Assembly: GCA_965214025.1 (NCBI GenBank)
Contig: CBDCAW010000071.1
Span: 55,031 to 119,030 of the forward strand
From: Granulosicoccus sp965214025
Lineage (GTDB): Bacteria > Pseudomonadota > Gammaproteobacteria > Granulosicoccales > Granulosicoccaceae
DNA: 64,000 bases
Direction: 5' to 3'
The position numbers and the translations under genes are program-made. Below are positions 26,842 through 35,069 of this stretch, piece after piece. Below the pieces are notes generated by a model. That model was not told the DNA's origin. It was given only the letters and a program-made list of their open reading frames with translations, and made no database searches. Position 1 is the first letter of the stretch; every line of letters begins with the position of its first letter.

Positions 26842-27983
26842 CCCCGCAGGTCGTCGAAGAACTTTTTCACTCCCCCGAGCCAGCTGTGCGCTTGCGGGTT
26901 GTGTTTCTGAGCAGCATCTCCGCTGATCGACTCATGGAACTCCATCAGAAGATCACGTTGATCCTTGGCGAGGTTTACCGGCGTCTCCACACGCACCCGG
27001 CACATCAGATCACCCACCGGGCCACCGCGCACCGGCTTCACACCCTTGCCCCTTAGCCTGAAGGTTTTCTCGGTCTGCGTTCCCGCCGGAATTTTCAGTT
27101 TAACGCGGCCATCCAGCGTGGGCACCTCCAATTCCCCACCCAGGGTGGCGGTTGCGAAATTGATCGGCACGGTACATTGCAGATCGGCGTTGTCGCGCTG
27201 AAAGATCGGGTGTGGCTTGACGATGACGGCGACGAACAGGTCGCCCGGCGGGCCACCACTGTCACTCGCTTCGCCTTCACCCGTCAAGCGGATCTTGTCA
27301 CCGGTATCGACGCCCGCCGGAATCTTTACCGACAAGGTCTTCTCTTTCTTGTTTCGTCCCTGACCACGACAAGCCGGACAGGGATCCGTGATCACCTTGC
27401 CCTTGCCGCGACAGGACGGGCAGGTCTGCTGAACCGAAAAGAAGCCCTGCTGCATCCTGACCTGACCGGCACCGTGACAGGTAGGGCAGGCACTCGGCGA
27501 AGTGCCACGCTTGGCACCACTGCCATCGCAGGTCTCACAGGCTTGCAGTGTGGGCACACGGATCTGAGTGGCCGTACCACCTACAGCCTCCTCCAGCGAA
27601 ATCTCGAGGTTGTACTGCAGGTCATCTCCACGGTACACACGTGCCCCACCACCGGCACGCCCGCGACCGCCGCCGAAGATATCGCCGAACACATCGCCGA
27701 AGATGTCGTTGATGTCGGCACTCCCGCCACCGAATCCACCGCCACCGGCCGCTTGACCACTGACACCGGCGTGACCGAACTGATCGTATGCCGCTCGTTT
27801 CTGAGGATCCTTGAGAACCTCGAACGCCAGCTTCGCTTCCTTGAATTTCTCGATCGCCGCGGCGTCTTCGGAGTTGCGATCGGGGTGGTACTTCATTGCC
27901 AGGCGGCGATAGGCCTTCTTCAGCTCACCATCATCGGCGTTTCGCTCCACACCGAGCACTTCGTAATAGTCCCGTTCAGCCAT
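26838..27983 (-). CDS. dnaJ: Chaperone DnaJ
   Basis: 381 residues. J domain (1-70) with the HPD motif in KYHPDRN, a Gly/Phe-rich linker (HAGVSGQAAGGGGFGGGS), four CxxCxGxG zinc modules (CETCDGSG, CPTCHGAG, CPSCRGKG, CPACRGQG) and a C-terminal substrate-binding domain. It stimulates DnaK ATP hydrolysis. Start set at ATG 27983 (AERDYYEVLGV); a TTG four codons upstream is less likely. Last gene of the minus-strand heat-shock locus, separated from dnaK by 239 bases with a strong hairpin. Confidence 0.98.
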   Translation of the reverse strand: MAERDYYEVLGVERNADDGELKKAYRRLAMKYHPDRNSEDAAAIEKFKEAKLAFEVLKDPQKRAAYDQFGHAGVSGQAAGGGGFGGGSADINDIFGDVFGDIFGGGRGRAGGGARVYRGDDLQYNLEISLEEAVGGTATQIRVPTLQACETCDGSGAKRGTSPSACPTCHGAGQVRMQQGFFSVQQTCPSCRGKGKVITDPCPACRGQGRNKKEKTLSVKIPAGVDTGDKIRLTGEGEASDSGGPPGDLFVAVIVKPHPIFQRDNADLQCTVPINFATATLGGELEVPTLDGRVKLKIPAGTQTEKTFRLRGKGVKPVRGGPVGDLMCRVRVETPVNLAKDQRDLLMEFHESISGDAAQKHNPQAHSWLGGVKKFFDDLRG

Positions 27984-28179
27984 GCTGCACGTCAAACCTC
28001 ATCCGATTAGGTATCTGCTCACGCCTCTTTGCGTGGGCATCAGTCTGCCAAAGAAAAATGCGTCAATGCGCAAGACGCCAGAACCTTGCGGAACCCGCCA
28101 TACGAAGCGCAGGTCGTCTGAGATTCTGGCGACAATGAGATACGTTTACCAACCGTACGCCACACACGCTCGGCAATTC

Positions 28180-28213
28180 GACGCTGGAGCCGCGTGATAT
28201 CAGCTCCAGCGTC
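28180..28213 (-). terminator. Perfect 11-bp stem-loop after dnaK
   Basis: Arms GACGCTGGAGC and GCTCCAGCGTC with a 12-base loop, 10 bases past the dnaK stop. There is no T-run on the minus strand after it. It probably attenuates or processes the dnaK-dnaJ transcript, since dnaK is usually needed in excess of dnaJ; termination alone is not shown. Confidence 0.6.
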
Positions 28214-28222
28214 GGAGCTTGA

Positions 28223-30172
28223 TCAGGAAGCCTTGTCTTCCTTCACCTCTTCGAACTCGGCATCCACGGCGTCGTCGTTGGACGCATTCGCAGATGTACC
28301 GGACTTGCCACCCTCGTCAGGTTCGGCGCCACCGGCAGCCTCTTCTTCGCTCACCTTCTGAGCGTAGGCCTTCTCAGCCAGCTTGCCGGTCACCTCGCTC
28401 AGCGCCGACTGCTTCGCTTCGATAGCCTCGATATCCTCACCTTTCAAGGCCTCACGCAAGCCGTCGAGCTTCTCGTTGATATCGGCACGCTCGGCATCAT
28501 CGATCTGATCGGCCAGGTCGGCCATGGTGCGTTCCGTGGCATGCACGAGCTGTTCGCCCTGATTACGCTTGTCTATCAACGTGCGCATCTTCGCATCGTC
28601 CGCGGCATGATCTTCGGCATCCTGCACCATGCGCTGGATTTCCTCATCGGACAGGCCACTGGATGCCTTGATGATGATCGATTGCTGCTTGCCCGTCGCC
28701 TTGTCGCGCGCCGACACATTCATGATGCCGTTCGCATCGATGTCGAAGATCACCTCGATCTGCGGCAGGCCGCGCGGGGCTGGCGGAATGTCTGCCAGGT
28801 CGAAACGCCCCAAGGACTTGTTCGTGTTGGCGATTTCCCGCTCGCCCTGCAGTACGTGCACCGTTACCGCAGTCTGGTTGTCGTCGGCGGTGGAGAACAC
28901 CTGCTGTGCCTTCGTCGGAATAGTGGTGTTCTTGTCGATGAGCTTCGTCATCACGCCGCCGAGTGTCTCGATACCCAGTGACAACGGGGTGACGTCGAGC
29001 AGCAGTACATCCTTTACCTGACCCCCGAGCACACCGCCCTGAATCGCCGCACCCACGGCTACGGCTTCATCCGGATTGACATCCTTGCGCGGCTCACGCC
29101 CGAAGAAATCCTTGACCACTTCCTGAACCTTGGGCATGCGTGTCTGCCCGCCGACCATGATCACGTCTTGTATGTCGGATGCGCTCAGACCGGCATCTTT
29201 CAAGGCCATCTTGCACGGGTCGATGGTGCGCTGTACCAGCTCATCGACGAGCGATTCGAGCTTGGCCCGCGTGACCTTGATGTTCAGGTGCTTCGGACCA
29301 CTGGAATCTGCCGTGATATAGGGCAGGTTCACATCCGTCTGCTGGGTGGACGACAGTTCGATCTTTGCCTTTTCTGCCGCTTCCTTCAAGCGCTGAAGGG
29401 CGAGCGGATCCTGGTGCAGATCGATGCCAGACTCCTTCTTGAACTGATCCGCCAGATAATCGATCAGACGGTTGTCGAAATCCTCGCCACCCAGGAAGGT
29501 GTCGCCGTTAGTAGACAACACTTCGAACTGATGTTCGCCATCGACCTCGGCGATCTCGATGATCGAGATGTCGAAGGTACCGCCACCCAGGTCGTACACG
29601 GCGATTGTCTTGTTGCCACGCTGCTTGTCCATGCCGTAGGCAAGTGCAGCCGCCGTGGGTTCGTTAATGATTCGACGAACCGTGAGGCCCGCAATCAAGC
29701 CTGCATCCTTGGTTGCCTGGCGTTGCGAATCGTTGAAGTAGGCAGGTACCGTGATGACGGCTTCCGTGACCTCTTCGCCAAGGTATTCCTCAGCGGTCTT
29801 CTTCATCTTCATCAAGACCCGGGCGGCAACCTCGGGCGGAGCCATGGCAGTACCGGCAGCCTTCACCCAGGCATCGCCGTTCTCCGCCTTCACGATACTG
29901 AAGGGCACCAGCGAGATATCTTTCTGCACCGCGTCTTCATCGAAGCGCCGACCTATCAGGCGCTTCACCCCGTACAACGTGTTCTGAGGATTGGTCACCG
30001 CCTGGCGTTTCGCCGGCTGACCGACGGTCACTTCACCGTCGTCGGCAAATGCAACGATGGACGGAGTAGTGCGATCGCCTTCGGCGTTCTCGATGACTCG
30101 GGGCTTGTCGCCCTCCATGACCGCGACACACGAGTTCGTCGTGCCGAGGTCGATACCGATGATGGTTCCCAT
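28223..30172 (-). CDS. dnaK: Chaperone DnaK (Hsp70)
   Basis: 649 residues, full length. N-terminal ATPase (IIGIDLGTTNSCVAVMEG, then YDLGGGTFDISIIEI, then MVGGQTRMPKVQ), the LLLDVTPLSLGIETLGGVMT linker and substrate domain, and the acidic C-terminal tail ending AEFEEVKEDKAS. ATG 30172 gives the standard start; an in-frame TTG lies two codons upstream. The leader contains a strong hairpin. Works with DnaJ and GrpE encoded on either side. Confidence 0.99.
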   Translation of the reverse strand: MGTIIGIDLGTTNSCVAVMEGDKPRVIENAEGDRTTPSIVAFADDGEVTVGQPAKRQAVTNPQNTLYGVKRLIGRRFDEDAVQKDISLVPFSIVKAENGDAWVKAAGTAMAPPEVAARVLMKMKKTAEEYLGEEVTEAVITVPAYFNDSQRQATKDAGLIAGLTVRRIINEPTAAALAYGMDKQRGNKTIAVYDLGGGTFDISIIEIAEVDGEHQFEVLSTNGDTFLGGEDFDNRLIDYLADQFKKESGIDLHQDPLALQRLKEAAEKAKIELSSTQQTDVNLPYITADSSGPKHLNIKVTRAKLESLVDELVQRTIDPCKMALKDAGLSASDIQDVIMVGGQTRMPKVQEVVKDFFGREPRKDVNPDEAVAVGAAIQGGVLGGQVKDVLLLDVTPLSLGIETLGGVMTKLIDKNTTIPTKAQQVFSTADDNQTAVTVHVLQGEREIANTNKSLGRFDLADIPPAPRGLPQIEVIFDIDANGIMNVSARDKATGKQQSIIIKASSGLSDEEIQRMVQDAEDHAADDAKMRTLIDKRNQGEQLVHATERTMADLADQIDDAERADINEKLDGLREALKGEDIEAIEAKQSALSEVTGKLAEKAYAQKVSEEEAAGGAEPDEGGKSGTSANASNDDAVDAEFEEVKEDKAS

Positions 30173-30207
30173 GAACAATTACCCTTGTATTCAACTAAAT
30201 TGTGGAT

Positions 30208-30233
30208 GACGAACCCTCGGTGAGGCGTTCGTC
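30208..30233 (-). promoter_or_regulatory. Stem-loop in the dnaK leader
   Basis: Outer arms GACGAAC and GTTCGTC (7 bp) with an inner CCTC/GAGG continuation and a single bulged base, 36 bases upstream of the dnaK ATG. It does not cover the start codon itself. Possible roles are transcript processing between grpE and dnaK or modulation of dnaK translation; neither is demonstrated. Confidence 0.5.
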
Positions 30234-30322
30234 GAGTTGAGTGAAACGTGTGGCGCTGTGCCTGTAAATTCAATACCGTAAGTGGGGTTACTAGCGCCTG
30301 GTAGCGCCATGCAGGCAACCTC

Positions 30323-31102
30323 CTAGCGTGCCACCATGACCAGCGCGGGCCGGATCAGCCGCTCGTTGAGTGTGTAGCCCTTCTGCAATACCGCAGTCAC
30401 CGTATTGGTCGCCTTGCCTTCCACTTCCTGCATCGACATGGCCTCGTGGAAGTCCGGGTTGAACTTCTCATCGATCGGATTCACTTCGACGATACTGTGC
30501 TTCTCGAACGCCTGCGCGAGCATCTTCAGTGTCAGATCGGTTCCCTCGAGCAGCTTCTCGATGCTTCCGCCATCCGCCTGGGCAGCCGCGATGCCCATCT
30601 CCAGACTGTCCCTGATCGGCAACAGATCGCCGACCATGCCTTCGAGTGCGAACTTACGTGCATTGACCAGCTCGCGCTGGGCACGTTTACGCTGATTTTC
30701 CACGTCGGCCTGCAACCGCAGCAGGCGATCCCAGTGCGCGGCGGCCTGATCTTCCGCAATGGCCAGACGCGCCTGCAGTGACTCGACGCTGTCGTCGGTA
30801 CCGGCGTCCGCGACATCATCACCCCTGTCACCGTCGATCGAAACCACACCGGCGGCCGTGTCGTGTTCCCTGGCGACCGATTCGCCGCTTTCGAAGGCCC
30901 CCGACGGCGCTTGACCCACCGAGTTCGACGCAGTGTCGCCAGCCGCTCCCGACTCGTTGCCACCGGCCTCGGCAAAGGCGTCGTTCATGGACCCCTGCTG
31001 CGACCCGGATGCCTGCGAATCACGACCGTTGCCAGCCGCCCCGTTCCTGACAGGCTCGTTCTTGTCATGAGGTTTGCTGCTGGCATCTTTTTCTGGCGAC
31101 AT
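30323..31102 (-). CDS. grpE: Nucleotide exchange factor GrpE
   Basis: 259 residues, longer than E. coli GrpE (197) because of a roughly 100-residue Ser/Gly/Glu-rich disordered N-terminus. The conserved coiled coil (DQAAAHWDRLLRLQADVENQ, then RKRAQRELVNARKFA) and head domain (FEKHSIVEVNPIDEKFNPDFHEAM, then GYTLNERLIRPALVMVAR) are intact. It releases ADP from DnaK and acts as a thermosensor. Between hrcA and dnaK on the same strand. Confidence 0.97.
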   Translation of the reverse strand: MSPEKDASSKPHDKNEPVRNGAAGNGRDSQASGSQQGSMNDAFAEAGGNESGAAGDTASNSVGQAPSGAFESGESVAREHDTAAGVVSIDGDRGDDVADAGTDDSVESLQARLAIAEDQAAAHWDRLLRLQADVENQRKRAQRELVNARKFALEGMVGDLLPIRDSLEMGIAAAQADGGSIEKLLEGTDLTLKMLAQAFEKHSIVEVNPIDEKFNPDFHEAMSMQEVEGKATNTVTAVLQKGYTLNERLIRPALVMVAR

Positions 31103-31168
31103 GATTGCTCCCGGACTCCTGAGTGCTGAATGGACGAGACTGCGTGGCTCGGCACGCGGTCAGCGGCA

Positions 31169-31196
31169 ATGATAGTGGTGAAGGGAACGAGTTCAA
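31169..31196 (-). promoter_or_regulatory. Candidate grpE-dnaK promoter
   Basis: On the minus strand: TTGAAC (31196-31191), 16 bases, TATCAT (31174-31169). The -10 matches sigma70 at five of six positions; CTTGAAC also resembles a sigma32 -35, but the paired -10 (CCACTATC) is a poor sigma32 match. Downstream, at 31121-31129, TCAGCACTC matches one CIRCE arm at eight of nine positions without a convincing second arm. Confidence 0.4.
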
Positions 31197-31245
31197 GCGC
31201 GGGGACGGCGCGGCGCAAGTGCAGGCGCGGGGCAGGTCAGGTAGA

Positions 31246-32307
31246 TCAACCGCGGCCGTTGAGCGCGGCACTCAGCAACTTCGAGGTCATGTCGACCACC
31301 GGCACCACCTGGGAATAAGCCATGCGCTTCGGACCCACGACCCCGAGCACACCCAGCACCTTGCCATCGACCTCGTAGGGTGATGTGACCAGGCTGCATT
31401 CACCCAGCGCATCGTAGCCGGATTCGCGGCCGATATAGATCTGCACCCCCTCGCCGGCTAGGCAGCGTTCCAACAGATGATAGATGTCGCGCTTGCGCTG
31501 GAACGCATCGAACAGCTCGCGCAGGGTGTTGATGTCGCTCAGCTCGGCGTGGTCCATCAGGTTTGTTTCTCCCGCGAACACCATGTTGTCCGCCGCCGAA
31601 TCACCGTCGGTTTCGTCGTCGAACACCTTGCCGGCCACATCGTTCATCACCTCCATCAGCCGTGACATGCTCTCGCGCGTCTGCTTGAGGTCGGCGTGCA
31701 CCCGGTCGCGCACCTCCTGCATCGGCTTGCCCAGGTACTCGGCACTGAGGTAACGCGACAGCTCGTCGAGCTCATCCTTGGCGTAGTCTCGCTCCACCTG
31801 AATGATGCGATTCTGCACTTCCTTGTCGTTGATGATGATGATCGCCAACACCCGCTGCTCGGAAAGCGGAATGAATTCAATCTGCTGCATGGGTTTTTCG
31901 TCGCGCCTGGGCACCATGACCATACCTGCCATGCGCGTGAAACCGGACAGGAAGGTGGACGTGATGCGCACCAGGTTCTGGTCACTCAACCCCGGGTCCA
32001 GCGCACTCTGCATGCTGCGGATGGTTTCCACATCCATCGGCTTCACCTCGAGCATTTGATCGACGAACACGCGCCAGGCCGCGGAGGTGGGCACACGCCC
32101 GGCTGAAGTATGCGGTGACTTCAACAGGCCCATCTGCTCCAGGTCGCCCATCACGTTGCGAACCGACGCGGCGCTGATGTCGATCCCGGGCAGACGCGAC
32201 AGCGTACGCGAACCCACAGGCTGACCCAGCTCTATGTACTGGTCGATCAGCAGCTTGAGAATGCTTTGCTCACGTTCCGAGAACTCGAATACCGGAGGCG
32301 AACTCAT
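31246..32307 (-). CDS. hrcA: Heat-inducible transcription repressor HrcA
   Basis: 353 residues. N-terminal winged helix (SEREQSILKLLIDQYIELGQPVGSRTLSR, then ISAASVRNVMGDLEQMGLL) followed by the GAF-like regulatory domain (QIEFIPLSEQRVLAIIIINDKEVQNRII) and the C-terminal IGPKRMAYSQVVPVVDMTSKLLS-type end. It represses CIRCE-bearing heat-shock operons and is tuned by GroEL. ATG 32307 was chosen; the frame extends 18 codons upstream without resemblance. Divergent from ispG, first of the hrcA-grpE-dnaK-dnaJ series, with no overt CIRCE upstream. Confidence 0.96.
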   Translation of the reverse strand: MSSPPVFEFSEREQSILKLLIDQYIELGQPVGSRTLSRLPGIDISAASVRNVMGDLEQMGLLKSPHTSAGRVPTSAAWRVFVDQMLEVKPMDVETIRSMQSALDPGLSDQNLVRITSTFLSGFTRMAGMVMVPRRDEKPMQQIEFIPLSEQRVLAIIIINDKEVQNRIIQVERDYAKDELDELSRYLSAEYLGKPMQEVRDRVHADLKQTRESMSRLMEVMNDVAGKVFDDETDGDSAADNMVFAGETNLMDHAELSDINTLRELFDAFQRKRDIYHLLERCLAGEGVQIYIGRESGYDALGECSLVTSPYEVDGKVLGVLGVVGPKRMAYSQVVPVVDMTSKLLSAALNGRG

Positions 32308-32403
32308 CTTGTGAACACTCGTGTTTGCAATCCCCTTTGCGCCGGCATGTGGCGGCTCCAATATAACGATAAACTGGTGGCGTAAGCTAACCGATCAAGC
32401 CAC

Positions 32404-33618
32404 ATGCCCCGCAGACATACACATCCCGTACCCGTCGGCCCCGTGCTCGTCGGTGGCGGCGCACCGATCGTGGTGCAGTCGATGACCAATACCGATACCG
32501 AAGATGCCATCCGCACGGCGGCACAGGTAGCCCAGCTGGCACGTGCCGGCTCGGAACTGGTGCGGATCACCGTCAATACCGAAGCGGCCGCTCGTGCCGT
32601 ACCCGAAGTGGTAGAGCGCCTTGCCGCCATGGGCATGGAAGTACCGCTGGTCGGCGATTTCCATTTCAACGGCCACAAGTTGCTGGCCTCGGTGCCCGAA
32701 TGCGCCGCTCTGCTACACAAGTACCGGATCAACCCGGGCAACGTGGGCCGGGGCCGCAAGCGCGACGAACAGTTCACACAGATGATCGAGATCGCCCTGA
32801 AGCACGACAAGCCGGTGCGCATCGGCGCCAACTGGGGTAGCCTCGATCAGGAACTGCTGGCCCGGATGCTCGACGAGAACGCCGCCAGTGCGCACCCGAA
32901 ACCGCTCGATCAGATCAACCGCGACGCCGTGATCTCCTCCGCGCTGGACAGCGCCGCCCGCGCCGAGGAAATCGGTATGAGCCGCGAGCGCATCATAATC
33001 TCGTGCAAGATGAGCCGCGTGCAGGATCTGGTGCAGGTGTACCAGACTTTGGCAGACCGATGCGACTACGCGCTGCACCTCGGCCTGACCGAGGCGGGCA
33101 TGGGCTCCAAGGGTATCGTCGCCTCCACCGCCGCTCTGGCCATACTGCTGCAGCAGGGGATCGGCGACACCATCCGCATCTCGCTCACGCCGGAGCCCGG
33201 TGGGGATCGCAGCCGTGAGGTGCTGGTGGCGCAGGAAATCCTGCAGACCATGGGCCTGCGCTCGTTCACGCCGATGGTCACGGCATGCCCCGGTTGCGGG
33301 CGCACCAGCAGCACCTACTTCCAGGAACTCGCCGAGCGCATCCAGACGTACCTGCGCGACAGCATGCCCGCCTGGAAGGATCAGCACCCCGGTGTGGAAG
33401 ACATGTCGGTGGCAGTCATGGGCTGCGTGGTCAACGGCCCCGGCGAAAGCAAGCATGCGAACATCGGCATCAGCTTGCCCGGCACCGGTGAAACCCCGGT
33501 GGCCCCGGTGTACATCGACGGCGAGAAGGCAATGACGCTCAAGGGCGACACGATTGCCGAAGAGTTTCAAGGCATCGTCAACGAGTACGTCAAGACGCAC
33601 TACGGCAGGAGCGCGTAG
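32404..33618 (+). CDS. ispG: 4-hydroxy-3-methylbut-2-en-1-yl diphosphate synthase (flavodoxin)
   Basis: 404 residues of GcpE/IspG, the [4Fe-4S] enzyme that converts MEcPP to HMBPP in the non-mevalonate isoprenoid pathway. Family motifs: VQSMTNTDTEDA, RITVNTEAAARAVPEVV, GDFHFNGHKLL, RINPGNVG, TACPGCGRTSSTYFQELAE and VMGCVVNGPGESKHANIGISLPG, which supply the three cluster cysteines. Divergent from hrcA across about 95 bases. The stop lies inside the first unit of a 26-bp repeat. Confidence 0.98.
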   Translation: MPRRHTHPVPVGPVLVGGGAPIVVQSMTNTDTEDAIRTAAQVAQLARAGSELVRITVNTEAAARAVPEVVERLAAMGMEVPLVGDFHFNGHKLLASVPECAALLHKYRINPGNVGRGRKRDEQFTQMIEIALKHDKPVRIGANWGSLDQELLARMLDENAASAHPKPLDQINRDAVISSALDSAARAEEIGMSRERIIISCKMSRVQDLVQVYQTLADRCDYALHLGLTEAGMGSKGIVASTAALAILLQQGIGDTIRISLTPEPGGDRSREVLVAQEILQTMGLRSFTPMVTACPGCGRTSSTYFQELAERIQTYLRDSMPAWKDQHPGVEDMSVAVMGCVVNGPGESKHANIGISLPGTGETPVAPVYIDGEKAMTLKGDTIAEEFQGIVNEYVKTHYGRSA

Positions 33619-33673
33619 TGACGCGCTACGACAAGAGCGCGTGATGGCGCGCTACGGCAGTGGCTCCGAGCGC
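33601..33673. repeat. 26-bp tandem repeat across the ispG stop
   Basis: Copies at 33601-33626 and 33627-33652, with a diverged partial copy at 33653-33673. The shared frame is TACG.CA.GAGCGCGT..TG.CGCGC. The ispG TAG (33616-33618) is within copy 1, so the duplication extends the gene end into the intergenic space. Confidence 0.85.
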
Positions 33674-33738
33674 ATAGCGGGTGAGCCGGGGTCTGTCATC
33701 AATTAGCCCATTCAAGACTTCCCCATTCAAAAATTTCT

Positions 33739-35055
33739 TTGAGAGTCCAGCACTCACGACGTGACGTCACCGCGCCCTGGTATCGGCTTCCCGGCGTCAG
33801 CGGGCAAACCGCAGGAACCGCTGCTCCGGTGATCGTGATCGGTGCCGGATTGGCAGGAGCCGCGGTCGCTTTCGCACTGGCCGAACGAGGCCGCGAGGTG
33901 ATCGTGCTCGAGGCCGGTGGAACCGTTGCCAGTGGCGCCTCTGGCAATCCGGCAGGTGTGGTCAAGCCGTTCGTGACGCGCGATGAGTCACCGACCAACG
34001 CATTTTACCGATTTACCCACCGGGCTCTGGTCGATCTGCTCGACAGGCCGGGATGGGCCGAGCGTTGCGGCTTCCACAGCTGCGGTGTGTTGCAGCTCGT
34101 GAACACTCCCTACGCGGAACGCCCCGATTACCAGATGCTCGATGCCGCTGCCGCCTCCGCTCACGCCGGCCACGTAGTGTCGAGCCCGGCAATGTGGTTC
34201 GCCGATGGCGGCTGGCTCGACCCGGCCAGGCTGTGCATGGCCCTGCTCGACCATCCGTTGATCGATTGTCGCCTGAACAGGAAGGTGAGCGAGCTGCAAA
34301 CTGACGGTGATGGTGGCTGGTCGATCCATGTGACGGCGGCTTCCGGCTCGATGGCTGACGAACAGATGCCCGCCGACCCGACTGTCGCTCATCGGATGTC
34401 GGACGCACAGCGGCGTGGCCGAACCGATGGCACGCTGCGGTGCGGGCAGCTCGTTCTTGCAACCGGTATGGCGCTGACAGGTCACCCGTTCACCGAATGC
34501 TTATCCCTGACACCCGCTCGCGGCCAGTTGAGTCGGTTCGCCACGGCATCTGACGGCAAGGCGCTGAGATGTGTAGTCAGCGGCCGTCACTACGCCCTGC
34601 CGGCCGAGCGCTCGGTCTTCGTCGGCGCCACCTTCGAGCGAGATGACGTCGGCCTGGAAGTTCGCGCCACTGATCACCACAGCAACCTGCAGGGCCTGAA
34701 AGGCTTGCTTCCCTCCCTGCGCGTGGTCTCCGAGGCGCTCGGCGGGCGCGCCGGGGTGCGTGCCACAACGCCCGACCGGCTGCCGATGCTGGGCCCGGCG
34801 CCGGATATCAAGGGCTATCGGAGAGACTACACCGGGCTGCAGCACGGCCAGAGCACCGACCGATTTCCGCAGGCACCGCTGCATGAGGGTCTGCATGTCT
34901 TCGGTGGTCTCGGGTCGCGCGGCATCAACGTGGCCGTAGGCTGTGGCCAGCTACTTGCCAGCCACCTGTGCGGTGAGTCGGAAACGTTGCAGCACTGGAT
35001 GCCTCTGCTCCACCCCGCGCGGTTCTGCATCCGATCACTGCGCCGTGCCGGCTGA
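33739..35055 (+). CDS. MnmC2-like FAD-dependent oxidoreductase, stand-alone
   Basis: 438 residues. FAD dinucleotide site VIVIGAGLAGAAVAFALAERG, EASG-type motif (ASGASGNPAGVVKPFVTRDES), and the C-terminal GRAGVRATTPDRLPMLGPAPD and GLGSRGINVAVGCGQLLA match the C-terminal domain of bifunctional MnmC, which oxidises cmnm5s2U34 in tRNA to nm5s2U. The N-terminal methyltransferase domain (MnmC1) is absent; only a short RRDVTAPWYRLPG leader recalls the inter-domain linker. TTG start at 33739 is uncertain; a later GTG at the FAD site is possible. Activity on tRNA is inferred from the family. Confidence 0.8.
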   Translation: MRVQHSRRDVTAPWYRLPGVSGQTAGTAAPVIVIGAGLAGAAVAFALAERGREVIVLEAGGTVASGASGNPAGVVKPFVTRDESPTNAFYRFTHRALVDLLDRPGWAERCGFHSCGVLQLVNTPYAERPDYQMLDAAAASAHAGHVVSSPAMWFADGGWLDPARLCMALLDHPLIDCRLNRKVSELQTDGDGGWSIHVTAASGSMADEQMPADPTVAHRMSDAQRRGRTDGTLRCGQLVLATGMALTGHPFTECLSLTPARGQLSRFATASDGKALRCVVSGRHYALPAERSVFVGATFERDDVGLEVRATDHHSNLQGLKGLLPSLRVVSEALGGRAGVRATTPDRLPMLGPAPDIKGYRRDYTGLQHGQSTDRFPQAPLHEGLHVFGGLGSRGINVAVGCGQLLASHLCGESETLQHWMPLLHPARFCIRSLRRAG

Positions 35056-35069
35056 TCTATACTGCGATC

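Noticed and set aside
31112..31135. CIRCE element upstream of grpE
   Set aside because: Only one arm matches; the second arm at nine bases' spacing agrees at about three of nine positions.
33699..33998. 99-codon minus-strand frame
   Set aside because: Antisense to the FAD-binding start of the MnmC2-like gene; typical high-GC shadow.
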